Assembly: GCF_020535245.1 (NCBI RefSeq)
Contig: NZ_CP084910.1
Coordinates: forward strand, 248,001 to 312,000
Length of the DNA stretch: 64,000 nt
Source: Asticcacaulis sp. AND118
Lineage (GTDB): Bacteria > Pseudomonadota > Alphaproteobacteria > Caulobacterales > Caulobacteraceae
Direction of reading: 5' to 3'
The notes under the pieces are model-generated. The model was not told the DNA's origin. It saw only the letters and a list, made by a program, of their open reading frames with translations, and ran no database searches. The position numbers were made by a program, and so were the translations under genes. Of the stretch, positions 20,585 through 27,730 are shown piece by piece. Numbering within the stretch: the stretch's first letter is position 1; every line of letters begins with the position of its first letter.

Positions 20585-20610
20585 TTTGGTCTTTACAGTC
20601 CGGCTAAAAT
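20585..20610 (+). promoter_or_regulatory. Candidate promoter of the ornithine decarboxylase gene
   Basis: GCTAAAAT at 20603-20610 matches the Caulobacter -10 pattern GCTANAW, with TTGGTCT (20585-20591) at an 11-base spacing as -35. A sigma-70 style reading, TTTACA (20592-20597) and GATATA (20615-20620) at 17 bases, is also possible. Either would start the transcript near 20617-20627. Confidence 0.4.
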
Positions 20611-20616
20611 GCCCGA

Positions 20617-20749
20617 TATAGCCCGCTTCCGGCGGACCCCGACACACAGGTCGGCGCCCTGGGGCCCCAAGAGACTGTAATCTCGAAGGGCTGGGTGTCG
20701 TTGAAACGCTGCTAACGCCGGTCTGGGTTTAACTTAATTTTACGGGGTA
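20617..20749 (+). promoter_or_regulatory. Structured 5' leader of ornithine decarboxylase, probable speF-type motif
   Basis: About 130 bases between the likely promoter and the coding start. GACAC (20641-20645) can pair with GTGTC (20695-20699), GCCCT (20656-20660) with AGGGC (20687-20691), and GAGA (20671-20674) with TCTC (20681-20684). GGGGCCCC (20661-20668) is self-complementary. A conserved-looking CGCTGCTAACGCCGG follows at about 20707. The place, just upstream of an alphaproteobacterial ornithine decarboxylase, is that of the Rfam speF motif; identity is inferred, not searched. Confidence 0.5.
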
Positions 20750-20755
20750 TTGGCA

Positions 20756-22024
20756 GTGGCAAACTTCCAATCGGCCCTGGACCTGGTCCGCGAGCAGTCA
20801 CCGGAAAAGCCCGTCGCCCTTGTGCGACGTGAGCCTGTTTCCGTCGCAGCGCAATGGTTCCAGCGCCACTTCAACGGCGATGTCTTCTACGCAGTCAAGG
20901 CGAATCCGTCTGCGTGGGTGATCGAAACCCTGCTCGACGCCGGTATCGGCTCCTTCGACGTGGCCTCGATCAACGAGGTCAAGCTGGTGCGCTCCATTGC
21001 GCCCGAAGCGCGTCTGGCCTTCATGCACCCGGTCAAGTCGCGCCGCGCCATCGCCGAAGCCTATCATGACTTCGGGGTAAAGACGTTCAGCCTCGACACC
21101 CACGAAGAATTGCAGAAGATCCTCGACGCCACGGGCGGCGCGAAGGACCTCAATCTCATCGTGCGTCTGGCAACCTCGGGCGAAGGCTCGAACCTGCCCC
21201 TGACCAACAAGTTCGGTGCGCAGCCCTATGAAGCTCCGGCCCTGTTGCTGGCGGCGCGTCAGGCGACGCAGGACCGTATGGGCATCTCCTTCCATGTGGG
21301 TTCGCAGTGCATGCGCCCGACGGCCTATGCCGCGGCCATGTCGGCGGCCTCGCGCGCGCTGGTTCGCGCCGGCGTGCTGGCCGATATCGTCGATATTGGC
21401 GGCGGCTTCCCCTCGGTCTATCCGGGCATGGTGCCGCCTTCGCTCCCCGAATATATGGACGTCATCCATCGCGCTTTCGATGAAATGAAGGTGCACGAGG
21501 CGACCGAACTGTGGGCCGAGCCCGGCCGTTCGCTGGTGGCGGAATCGACCTCGATCCTGACCCGCGTCGAACTGCGCAAGGGCGACGCCCTGTATCTGAA
21601 CGACGGGGCCTACGGCAATCTGTTCGACGCCACCCACGCCAAATGGCCCTTCCCGGTGCGCCTGCACCGCGCCGAGGATGGCGACGAGCAGCCGGAACTG
21701 AAGCCCTTCCGTTTCTACGGCCCGACCTGCGATTCCATCGACCACATGCCGGGGCCGTTCTGGTTGCCTGCCGATGTGGAAGAGGGCGACTATGTCGAAA
21801 TCGGTATGCTGGGCGCTTATGGCGTGGCCATGACCACCGGTTTCAACGGCTATGGCCAGACGGAAACCGTCTTCCTCGACGACGCGCCCATGGCCTCGCT
21901 GTTCGGTTTGGGGCCGCGTTCGCTCAACGTGCCGCGCAGCCTTTTCGATAGTGTCGAAGAGAATAAGGTCGTGCGTCTTAATCGCCCGAAGGGTGGCAAG
22001 CGCGGCAAGAAGCGCTCGAAATAA
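20756..22024 (+). CDS. Ornithine decarboxylase, fold III PLP enzyme
   Basis: A 422-residue alanine-racemase-fold decarboxylase making putrescine from ornithine. The PLP Lys is Lys48 in DVFYAVKANP. DIVDIGGGFPSVYPG is the glycine-rich phosphate loop, WAEPGRSLVAES the Glu/Arg site, and YGPTCDSIDHM carries the partner-chain Cys and Asp. Lysine or dual specificity cannot be excluded. GTG at 20756 is preferred, since GGGG lies about ten bases upstream; TTG at 20750 is too close to it. The C-terminus is very basic (RPKGGKRGKKRSK). Confidence 0.9.
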   Translation: MANFQSALDLVREQSPEKPVALVRREPVSVAAQWFQRHFNGDVFYAVKANPSAWVIETLLDAGIGSFDVASINEVKLVRSIAPEARLAFMHPVKSRRAIAEAYHDFGVKTFSLDTHEELQKILDATGGAKDLNLIVRLATSGEGSNLPLTNKFGAQPYEAPALLLAARQATQDRMGISFHVGSQCMRPTAYAAAMSAASRALVRAGVLADIVDIGGGFPSVYPGMVPPSLPEYMDVIHRAFDEMKVHEATELWAEPGRSLVAESTSILTRVELRKGDALYLNDGAYGNLFDATHAKWPFPVRLHRAEDGDEQPELKPFRFYGPTCDSIDHMPGPFWLPADVEEGDYVEIGMLGAYGVAMTTGFNGYGQTETVFLDDAPMASLFGLGPRSLNVPRSLFDSVEENKVVRLNRPKGGKRGKKRSK

Positions 22025-22027
22025 ATA

Positions 22028-22161
22028 CATCCGCCCCTGTGAGCGTAGCGATACGGGGGAGGTGGCATTGAGCGATAGCGAAAATGACGGAGGGGGCGGA
22101 GTCTCGAACCTTGCCCCCTCCACCACTTTGTGGTCCCCCTCCCCCGCTATGCAGGGGAGTA
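22028..22161. repeat. Dispersed CTCCCC...GGGGAG intergenic repeat, copy B
   Basis: Same word order as copy A (11520-11647): ATACGGGGGAGGTGG, GAGCGATAGCGA, GACGGAGGGGGC, TTGCCCCCTCCAC and GGTCCCCCTCCCCCGCTA, ending CAGGGGAG. It fills the space between the decarboxylase stop and its terminator. No gene. Confidence 0.7.
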
Positions 22162-22171
22162 TGAAAATACA

Positions 22172-22206
22172 AAGGGCCGGTTTTTCAGAACCGGCCCTTG
22201 TTTTTT
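22172..22206 (+). terminator. Intrinsic terminator after ornithine decarboxylase
   Basis: A perfect 11-bp stem, AAGGGCCGGTT (22172-22182) with AACCGGCCCTT (22189-22199), loop TTTCAG, then GTTTTTT. Confidence 0.9.
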
Positions 22207-22213
22207 GCCGCAT

Positions 22214-22236
22214 CATGTAACATATAAAGTTACATG
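22214..22236. promoter_or_regulatory. Perfect inverted repeat at the Rrf2 gene start (operator)
   Basis: CATGTAAC (22214-22221), 7 bases, GTTACATG (22229-22236). The last three bases are the Rrf2 start codon. TATAAA at 22223-22228 sits between the arms and can be the -10 box, with TTGTTT (22199-22204) 18 bases upstream. A transcript would then start at or beside the ATG, giving a leaderless mRNA under autoregulation. Confidence 0.65.
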
Positions 22237-22713
22237 AAAAGAGATGGCAAACTTTCCGGCATGCTCCACGTCCTGCTGCATATGGCGGGCATGGAGGCGG
22301 CCGTGACCTCCGAGCGGCTGGCGCAGATGATGGGAACCAATCCCGTCGTCATCCGCCGTGTCATGGCCGGCCTGCGCGCGCAGGGACTGGTGCAATCCGA
22401 AAAAGGGCATGGCGGCGGCTGGCGTCTGGGGCGGCCGCTGGCGGAGGTGACGCTGGCCGAAGTCTATCGGGCTGTGGGCGAACCGGAACTGTTCGCTATG
22501 GGCAACCGCAGCGAAAACCCGCAGTGCCTGGTCGAGCAGGCCGTCAATGCCGCGATCGACAACGCCCTGTCCGAAGCCGAGACCCTGCTGATGCAGCGGT
22601 TCGGCGAGGTGACGCTGGCCATGCTGGCCGCCGATTTCCAGAACCGTGCCGATGCGCGCGGTTACGTCCTGCTCAAGGATCACCCCCAAAAGGAAAACGA
22701 CCATGATCTATGA
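22234..22713 (+). CDS. Rrf2-family transcriptional regulator
   Basis: A 159-residue winged-helix regulator: KLSGMLHVLLHMAGM, TSERLAQMMGTNPVVIRRVM (recognition helix), GLVQSEKGHGGGWRLGRPL (wing) and LAEVYRAVGEPELFA. Iron-sulfur members such as IscR and NsrR carry three spaced cysteines; here only one is seen (Cys98 in ENPQCLVEQ). This fits the YwnA/CymR-like redox group. The gene overlaps the next by 11 bases, so the flavoprotein is the likely target along with itself. Confidence 0.9.
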   Translation: MKRDGKLSGMLHVLLHMAGMEAAVTSERLAQMMGTNPVVIRRVMAGLRAQGLVQSEKGHGGGWRLGRPLAEVTLAEVYRAVGEPELFAMGNRSENPQCLVEQAVNAAIDNALSEAETLLMQRFGEVTLAMLAADFQNRADARGYVLLKDHPQKENDHDL

Positions 22714-23611
22714 CGCCCTGATCGTTGGCGGCAGCTTTGCCGGCCTGTCCGCCGCCATGCCGCTGGCCCGCGCCGCAAAGTCGGTCTGTGTGCTCGACAG
22801 CGGTCAGCCGCGCAATCGCTTCGCCGAAGCCTCGCACGGCTTCTTTGCTCAGGACGGGGCCGCGCCGCTGGCGCTCAAGGCCGCCGGGCGCGACAAGCTG
22901 GCGGCCTATCCCACCGTGGATTTTGTCGAGGGCGAAGCGATCCGCGCGCACAGGTCGGACGACGGTTTCGTGGTCGAGACCCTGCGCGGCGAGAGGCTCT
23001 ACGCACGCAAGCTGGTGCTGGCCTTCGGCCTCCGCGATCACCTGCCCGACGTGCCGGGCATGACCGAACGCTGGGGCGGGACGGTTTTGCACTGTCCCTA
23101 CTGCCACGGCTATGAGTTCCTCAACCGGCCGCTGGGTGTGCTGCGCGTCACGCCGATGTCGGTGCATCAGGCCCTGCTGATCAGCGAATGGGGCCCGACC
23201 ACCTTCTTCCTCAATGGCGGGGAGATGCCCGACGCCGAAACCCTCAGTCACCTCAAGGCGCGCAATGTACATATCGAGCCCGCGCCGATTGCGGCTTTGG
23301 AAGGCGAGGCGGAGGCGCTGGAGGGCGTGCGCCTGACCGATGGGCGTCTTGTGCCGCTGGCGGCGCTGTATGTGGCCACGCGCACCGAAATGACCAGTCC
23401 GCTGGCCGAACAACTGGGTTGCGTCATGCAGGACGGTATGCACGGGCCGGTAATCGTGGTCGATCAGATCGGTCAGACCAGCGTACCGGGTGTCTTTGCC
23501 GCGGGCGACATCACGCGCTCAATGCACAATGCCAGTTTCGCCGCAGCGGAAGGCATGATGGCCGGGGTGGGCGTGCACCGTTCGCTGGTCTTCGGACCGC
23601 TGGGGATTTAG
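22703..23611 (+). CDS. Thioredoxin-reductase-like FAD/NAD(P) oxidoreductase
   Basis: A 302-residue flavoprotein. The FAD site is ALIVGGSFAGLSAA, the redox pair is Cys131/Cys134 in LHCPYCHGYEF, and the second FAD motif is GVFAAGDITRS. The central NAD(P) domain (PLGVLRVTPMSVHQALL) lacks a clear GxGxxG, so the electron donor is unsure. Such genes are often paired with Rrf2 regulators. AAAGGAA lies about ten bases before the ATG. Confidence 0.85.
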   Translation: MIYDALIVGGSFAGLSAAMPLARAAKSVCVLDSGQPRNRFAEASHGFFAQDGAAPLALKAAGRDKLAAYPTVDFVEGEAIRAHRSDDGFVVETLRGERLYARKLVLAFGLRDHLPDVPGMTERWGGTVLHCPYCHGYEFLNRPLGVLRVTPMSVHQALLISEWGPTTFFLNGGEMPDAETLSHLKARNVHIEPAPIAALEGEAEALEGVRLTDGRLVPLAALYVATRTEMTSPLAEQLGCVMQDGMHGPVIVVDQIGQTSVPGVFAAGDITRSMHNASFAAAEGMMAGVGVHRSLVFGPLGI

Positions 23612-23647
23612 GCCCGGACCCTTTGCCGCCCTTTGCAAAACCTTGAT

Positions 23648-23676
23648 TTGCAAAGTGCCAACTTATGGGCTATAGG
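23648..23676 (+). promoter_or_regulatory. Candidate promoter of the deoxyhypusine-synthase-like gene
   Basis: TTGCAAA (23648-23654), 14 bases, GCTATAGG (23669-23676): the Caulobacter sigma-73 layout with few mismatches. It also reads as TTGCAA-17-TATAGG. The resulting leader is about 90 bases and ends in AAGGACC before the ATG. Confidence 0.5.
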
Positions 23677-23774
23677 CCGCTCCCTGTAAAATCCCGCCCC
23701 ATCGCACCGTCTGGGGGGTATCGGGCACATGACGGGCGTCCACCTTTCTCCTCTTTATCAAAAAGGACCAAGCG

Positions 23775-24827
23775 ATGAACGCTAACACCCCCCAATCGAA
23801 CCAAAAGGCCGCCCTGCTCCAGAACACCGTGGAGCACGTCGACATCACCTCCTACGACGCCCGTCCGATCATCGACTCGATGCGCAAGATGTCGTTCTCG
23901 TCGCGCGACACCGCCCGCGCCGCCGACATCTTCAACATGGCGCTGGAAGACAAGGGCTGCTCGCCGTGGCTGATCCTGGCCGGTTCGACCTCGGCCGGCG
24001 GCTGCATGCACGTCTACCGCGACATGGTGAAGTTCGGCATGATCGACGCCGTGGTCGCCACGGGTGCCTCGATCGTCGACATGGACTTCTTCGAAGCGCT
24101 CGGCTTCAAGCACTATCAGGCCGCGGGCCCGGTCGATGACAACGTCCTGCGCGACAACTATATCGACCGCATCTACGACACCTATATCGACGAAGAAGAG
24201 CTTCAGGCGTGCGATCATACGATCCTGGAGATCTGCAACCGCCTTGAGCCACGCGGCTATTCCTCGCGCGAATTCATCTGGGAAATGGGCAAGTGGCTGT
24301 CGGAAGGCAATGCCAAGAAGCCCGGCTCGCTGATCCAGACCGCCTACGAAGAAGGTGTGCCGATCTTCTGCCCGGCCTTTGTCGACTCGTCCGCCGGTTT
24401 CGGTCTGGTCAAGCACCAGAAGGAACGCATCGCCGCCAAGCAACCCTACCTGATGATCGACGCCGTGGCCGATTTCCGCGAACTGACCGACATCAAGATC
24501 GCGGCGGGCACCACCGGCCTGTTCATGGTCGGCGGCGGCGTACCGAAGAACTTCGCGCAGGACACCGTCGTCTGCGCCGAAATCCTCGGTATCGAAGCCG
24601 ACATGCACAAGTACGCGGTGCAGATCACTGTTGCCGATGTACGTGACGGCGCCTGCTCGTCCTCGACGCTGAAGGAAGCCGCATCGTGGGGTAAGGTTTC
24701 GACCACCTACGAACAGATGGTCTTCGCCGAAGCCACCACGGTCGTACCGCTGATCGGCTCGGACGCCTACCACCGTGGCGCGTGGAAGTCGCGTGAGAAG
24801 CGTAACTGGGCGAAGCTGTTTGCTTAA
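23775..24827 (+). CDS. Deoxyhypusine-synthase-like protein (candidate homospermidine synthase)
   Basis: A 350-residue NAD-dependent Rossmann protein of the bacterial deoxyhypusine synthase group. Family parts are LAGSTSAGGCMHVYRDMV, VVATGASIVDMDFFE, PIFCPAFVDSSAGFG, GVPKNF and ACSSSTLKEAASWGKVS. Bacteria have no eIF5A. Some members have been shown to make homospermidine from putrescine or related amines, which fits the ornithine decarboxylase 1.7 kb upstream. The region that carries the active-site Lys in the eukaryotic enzyme reads EQMVFAEATTVVPLI, with Met at that place by eye. AAGGA precedes the ATG. Confidence 0.8.
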   Translation: MNANTPQSNQKAALLQNTVEHVDITSYDARPIIDSMRKMSFSSRDTARAADIFNMALEDKGCSPWLILAGSTSAGGCMHVYRDMVKFGMIDAVVATGASIVDMDFFEALGFKHYQAAGPVDDNVLRDNYIDRIYDTYIDEEELQACDHTILEICNRLEPRGYSSREFIWEMGKWLSEGNAKKPGSLIQTAYEEGVPIFCPAFVDSSAGFGLVKHQKERIAAKQPYLMIDAVADFRELTDIKIAAGTTGLFMVGGGVPKNFAQDTVVCAEILGIEADMHKYAVQITVADVRDGACSSSTLKEAASWGKVSTTYEQMVFAEATTVVPLIGSDAYHRGAWKSREKRNWAKLFA

Positions 24828-25182
24828 ACCCTGAGTATATGACGCCGGTTTTTGAGAATAATTATCCGTAATCGTTTGCTTAACGGTACGTCTTTGCCAT
24901 TAACCAAAGATCGGCGTCATAGATCACAAAAAAGTTTTACTGAGGCTCTTCCATTTTTGGAAATAGGGGCTATTTAGGCTCTAACGACAACGGCTCACGG
25001 TAATTGAGTCGTCGTCAATTAGTTCGTCGCCGGGATCATCCCCCCCCCCCCTCGAATCCGGCGGCATGCGCGGCCCTCTCTGCCCCCCAGAGAGGGCCGT
25101 TGTTATTTGGGCTCGTACTGCGGGCAAAAAAACAGGCGCTGAAATTTTCAGCGCCTGTTTTTTTGTGTCTGAGAGTGGGTTG
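24828..25182. other. 355-base intergenic stretch with poly-C run and two terminator hairpins
   Basis: The left 190 bases are AT-rich without an ORF. A run of 12 C lies at 25040-25051. GGCCCTCTCT (25072-25081) pairs with AGAGAGGGCC (25089-25098), followed by a weak T-rich stretch. From 25126 to 25164 an A-run, a 14-bp stem around AACAGGCGCTGAAA and a T-run form a strong two-way terminator between the convergent genes. Confidence 0.75.
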
Positions 25183-26250
25183 TCAGGCCGCCTTGCGCAG
25201 GCGTCGCGGTAAGGTCCGCAGGCGCGCCCATAGTTTCTTCTTCTCGGCTTCCGGATAGGGCTCCAGATTACGGATGAATTCTTCAGCGCAGGCCTTCCAC
25301 GAAAACTTTTCGGCATGACGACGCACATGGCCGCGATCGAGCTTCAAAGCCTCGGTAATGGCCACGCCCAGATCGTCATCGATAACACCCGCGCCCGTGC
25401 CGGGGATAAGATCGATGGGGCCGTGCGCCGGGAAGGCGGCGACCGGCGTGCCGGTGGCCATGGCTTCGAGGATGACCAGACCGAAGGTGTCGGTCAGGGA
25501 CGGAAAGACGAAGACGTCGGAATCGGCATAAGAGCGCGCCAGTTCGTCGCCGAAGCGCGCACCGGTGAAGACAGCGTCCGGATACTTGACCTTCAGTTCC
25601 TCCAGTTGCGGCCCCTTGCCGACGATCACCTTCGTGCCCGGCAGGTCGAGCGACAGGAAGGCTTCGAGGTTCTTCTCGATGGCCACGCGACCGATATAGG
25701 TCATGATCGGACGCGGCAGGTCGCCGAAGATGGGCTCAAGGTCGGGGCGGAACATTTCGGTATCGACGCCGCGCGTCCAGGGCGAGATGTTCTTGAAGCC
25801 GCGTGCCTCCAGATCCTTCTGCAGGGTCGGCGTCGCCACCATCACCCGGCCGGAAGGTTTGTGGAACCAGCGCATATAGCCGTAACCCCAACTCAGCGGG
25901 ATGGGCAGGCGGGCGGAGACGTATTCGGGAAACTTGGTATGGTAGGAGGTCGTGAAGGGCATCTTCCATTCCATGCACACGCGGCGCGCGGCGAGGCCGA
26001 CAAAGGCCTCGGTGGCGATATGCACGGCGTCCGGCTCATAATCCTGGATGATTTCGCGGACTTCCTCATAACAGCCCAGCGCCAGCTTGACCTCCGGATA
26101 GTCGGGCCAGGAAACGGACTTGAATTGGTTGTAGTCCACGATCTTGAATTCGTGACCGAGTTTTTCGCACTCGGCGATGACCCGCTTCATTGTCGTGACC
26201 ACGCCATTGACCTGAGGGTCCCACGCATCGGTCGCCAGTAAGATACGCAC
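25183..26250 (-). CDS. Glycosyltransferase family 4/1 (MgtA/GtfA-like)
   Basis: A 355-residue GT-B enzyme. The N-terminal domain begins VRILLATDAWDPQVNGVVTT and has TSYHTKFPEYVSAR; the C-terminal nucleotide-sugar domain has YIGRVAIEKNLEAFL and FPSLTDTFGLVILEAMATGTP, with the two Glu of the EX7E motif. It resembles enzymes that glycosylate membrane lipids. GTG at 26250 is the likely start because the family N-terminus begins there; the longer frame to 26361 is unrelated. The head-to-head TetR gene may share the control region. Confidence 0.85.
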   Translation of the reverse strand: MRILLATDAWDPQVNGVVTTMKRVIAECEKLGHEFKIVDYNQFKSVSWPDYPEVKLALGCYEEVREIIQDYEPDAVHIATEAFVGLAARRVCMEWKMPFTTSYHTKFPEYVSARLPIPLSWGYGYMRWFHKPSGRVMVATPTLQKDLEARGFKNISPWTRGVDTEMFRPDLEPIFGDLPRPIMTYIGRVAIEKNLEAFLSLDLPGTKVIVGKGPQLEELKVKYPDAVFTGARFGDELARSYADSDVFVFPSLTDTFGLVILEAMATGTPVAAFPAHGPIDLIPGTGAGVIDDDLGVAITEALKLDRGHVRRHAEKFSWKACAEEFIRNLEPYPEAEKKKLWARLRTLPRRLRKAA

Positions 26251-26428
26251 AATCGTTTCCGTCTGTTGTCCTTGGCCCACTTGTGTAGAGCGCAACGGGC
26301 GCTCTGTGAAGCACGATTTTGTTTCAGGCCTGCGACAAGGGAAGGAAGTTTTTCTGCCCATGGCGCGGTTGCGAAAGAAAATGGAGCCATATTTTCAAGG
26401 TGTGGCCGGTTTTTGGACCGCAGAGTTG

Positions 26429-26456
26429 TTGCGATGCACAAAAACCCGCGTATAAT
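26429..26456 (+). promoter_or_regulatory. Candidate promoter of the TetR gene
   Basis: TTGCGA (26429-26434), 16 bases, TATAAT (26451-26456), a near-consensus pair. The start point would fall near 26463, next to an in-frame ATG at 26464. Confidence 0.5.
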
Positions 26457-26592
26457 CCCGATCATGGAACCGCGTCGCGTTAAAACTCGTACTGCCTTGT
26501 CAACCGCGACGAACGACCTGAATGTGAGTACCGTCCGCGCCCGTAAAGAACACACAACGGGAGGCCAGCGCGCGGAAGCTGGAAGGCAGCGC

Positions 26593-27216
26593 ATGAGCGA
26601 TCGACCGAAAGACACGCCCAAGTCCCGCCGCACGCGGGTCCAGATTCTCGACACCGCCATGCGGTTGTTCGCGGAGTTGGGCTATGACCGCGCGGGTAAT
26701 GCCGCCATCGCCGAAGCCTGCGGTCTGACGCGCGGGGCCATGCTCTATCACTTCCCGACGCGCGAAGCGCTGGTCGAAGCGGCCGCCTGGCACATCCATT
26801 CGGCCCGCGAAGCCGCCTTTGAGGCTGAGGCCAGCAAGCTGAAGCCCGGTCAGGACGCGCTTGACGGCGCTATCGACGCCTACTGGCGTCTGCTGAGTTC
26901 GGTGCCGTTTTCCGCCTTTCTGGCGTTGGAACGCGCCGCGCGTCAGGACGAAGACGTGGCCAAGGCCATCCGTCCGGCGCAGGAAGCCTTCGATCGCGGG
27001 GCCATGGGCCGCGCCACGCCGGGCTTCATTACCGCCGGCGTCGATTCGCGTTTCCAGGCCAGCCGCGATCTGGCCCGTTTCGCTCTGGACGGACTGCACC
27101 GCGCCGCCCTGACCTACGATCAGCCGGAGCGTATCGAAAACCTGCTCAACGTCATCAAGCGCGCGGTGCACATGCTGAACCGCAAGGGCGATGTGACGGA
27201 CCTCTGGGTCGACTGA
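26593..27216 (+). CDS. TetR/AcrR-family transcriptional regulator
   Basis: A 207-residue regulator. Its N-terminal helix-turn-helix is ILDTAMRLFAELGYDRAGNAAIAEACGLTRGAMLYHFPTRE in effect, with the key turn ACGLTRGAMLYHFP; the ligand domain follows. ATG at 26593 has GGAAGG seven bases upstream. An in-frame ATG at 26464 next to the TATAAT box could give a leaderless form with 43 extra residues. It reads away from the glycosyltransferase and stops two bases before the next gene, so it may control both. Confidence 0.88.
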   Translation: MSDRPKDTPKSRRTRVQILDTAMRLFAELGYDRAGNAAIAEACGLTRGAMLYHFPTREALVEAAAWHIHSAREAAFEAEASKLKPGQDALDGAIDAYWRLLSSVPFSAFLALERAARQDEDVAKAIRPAQEAFDRGAMGRATPGFITAGVDSRFQASRDLARFALDGLHRAALTYDQPERIENLLNVIKRAVHMLNRKGDVTDLWVD

Positions 27217-27217
27217 G

Positions 27218-27631
27218 TTGGGCGATACGGCGGTCATCCTGCGCCTGACCATCGCCGATCCGGTGCCGGGCGTCGCCTACAGCCTTCAGGACAAGGACAA
27301 TCATCCGATCGATCCCGTGATCGCGAGCGAGGGTCCGCTGTCCTTCGACGTGCCGGTGCGCTTAAGTGCCGATAATCGCTGGCTGGGGCCGTTCGTGCGC
27401 CGCGAAGGGCCGGAGCGCCGTTTCGTCTATATCGCTATCGGGCAATCGGCGGGCGACCCCGGCAGCGAATGGTCGCGCCGCGCCAAGATCGACATCCATG
27501 ACATGCCCGAAGCCCTGAGGGACGCCGCCCGTGTCGGGGCCGTGCCTGAAATCGTCCTGCCGGGACGCGGCAAGGACGGCACGCCCGCCTGCGCCACCGT
27601 TCGCGGTCCTGAGGGCTGGAAGCTGGTCTAA
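27218..27631 (+). CDS. DUF5990 family protein
   Basis: A 137-residue protein read from TTG at 27218 (MGDTAVILRLTIADPVPGVAYSLQD). Family parts are LSFDVPVRLSADNRWLGPFVRREG, in pieces, and RFVYIAIGQSAGDPGSEWSRRAKI. Function unknown. No ATG or GTG lies near the conserved start, so a TTG start is likely. It begins right after the TetR stop and probably depends on translation of that gene. Confidence 0.7.
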   Translation: MGDTAVILRLTIADPVPGVAYSLQDKDNHPIDPVIASEGPLSFDVPVRLSADNRWLGPFVRREGPERRFVYIAIGQSAGDPGSEWSRRAKIDIHDMPEALRDAARVGAVPEIVLPGRGKDGTPACATVRGPEGWKLV

Positions 27632-27730
27632 CCCGCTCTTCGCTTTGAATCTTTATCATCCCTGTCTCATTGTCGCGGCACCGGATCAAGCCGGCCAGAA
27701 AATACTGGAAAAGATAAACAGGGGTTACGC

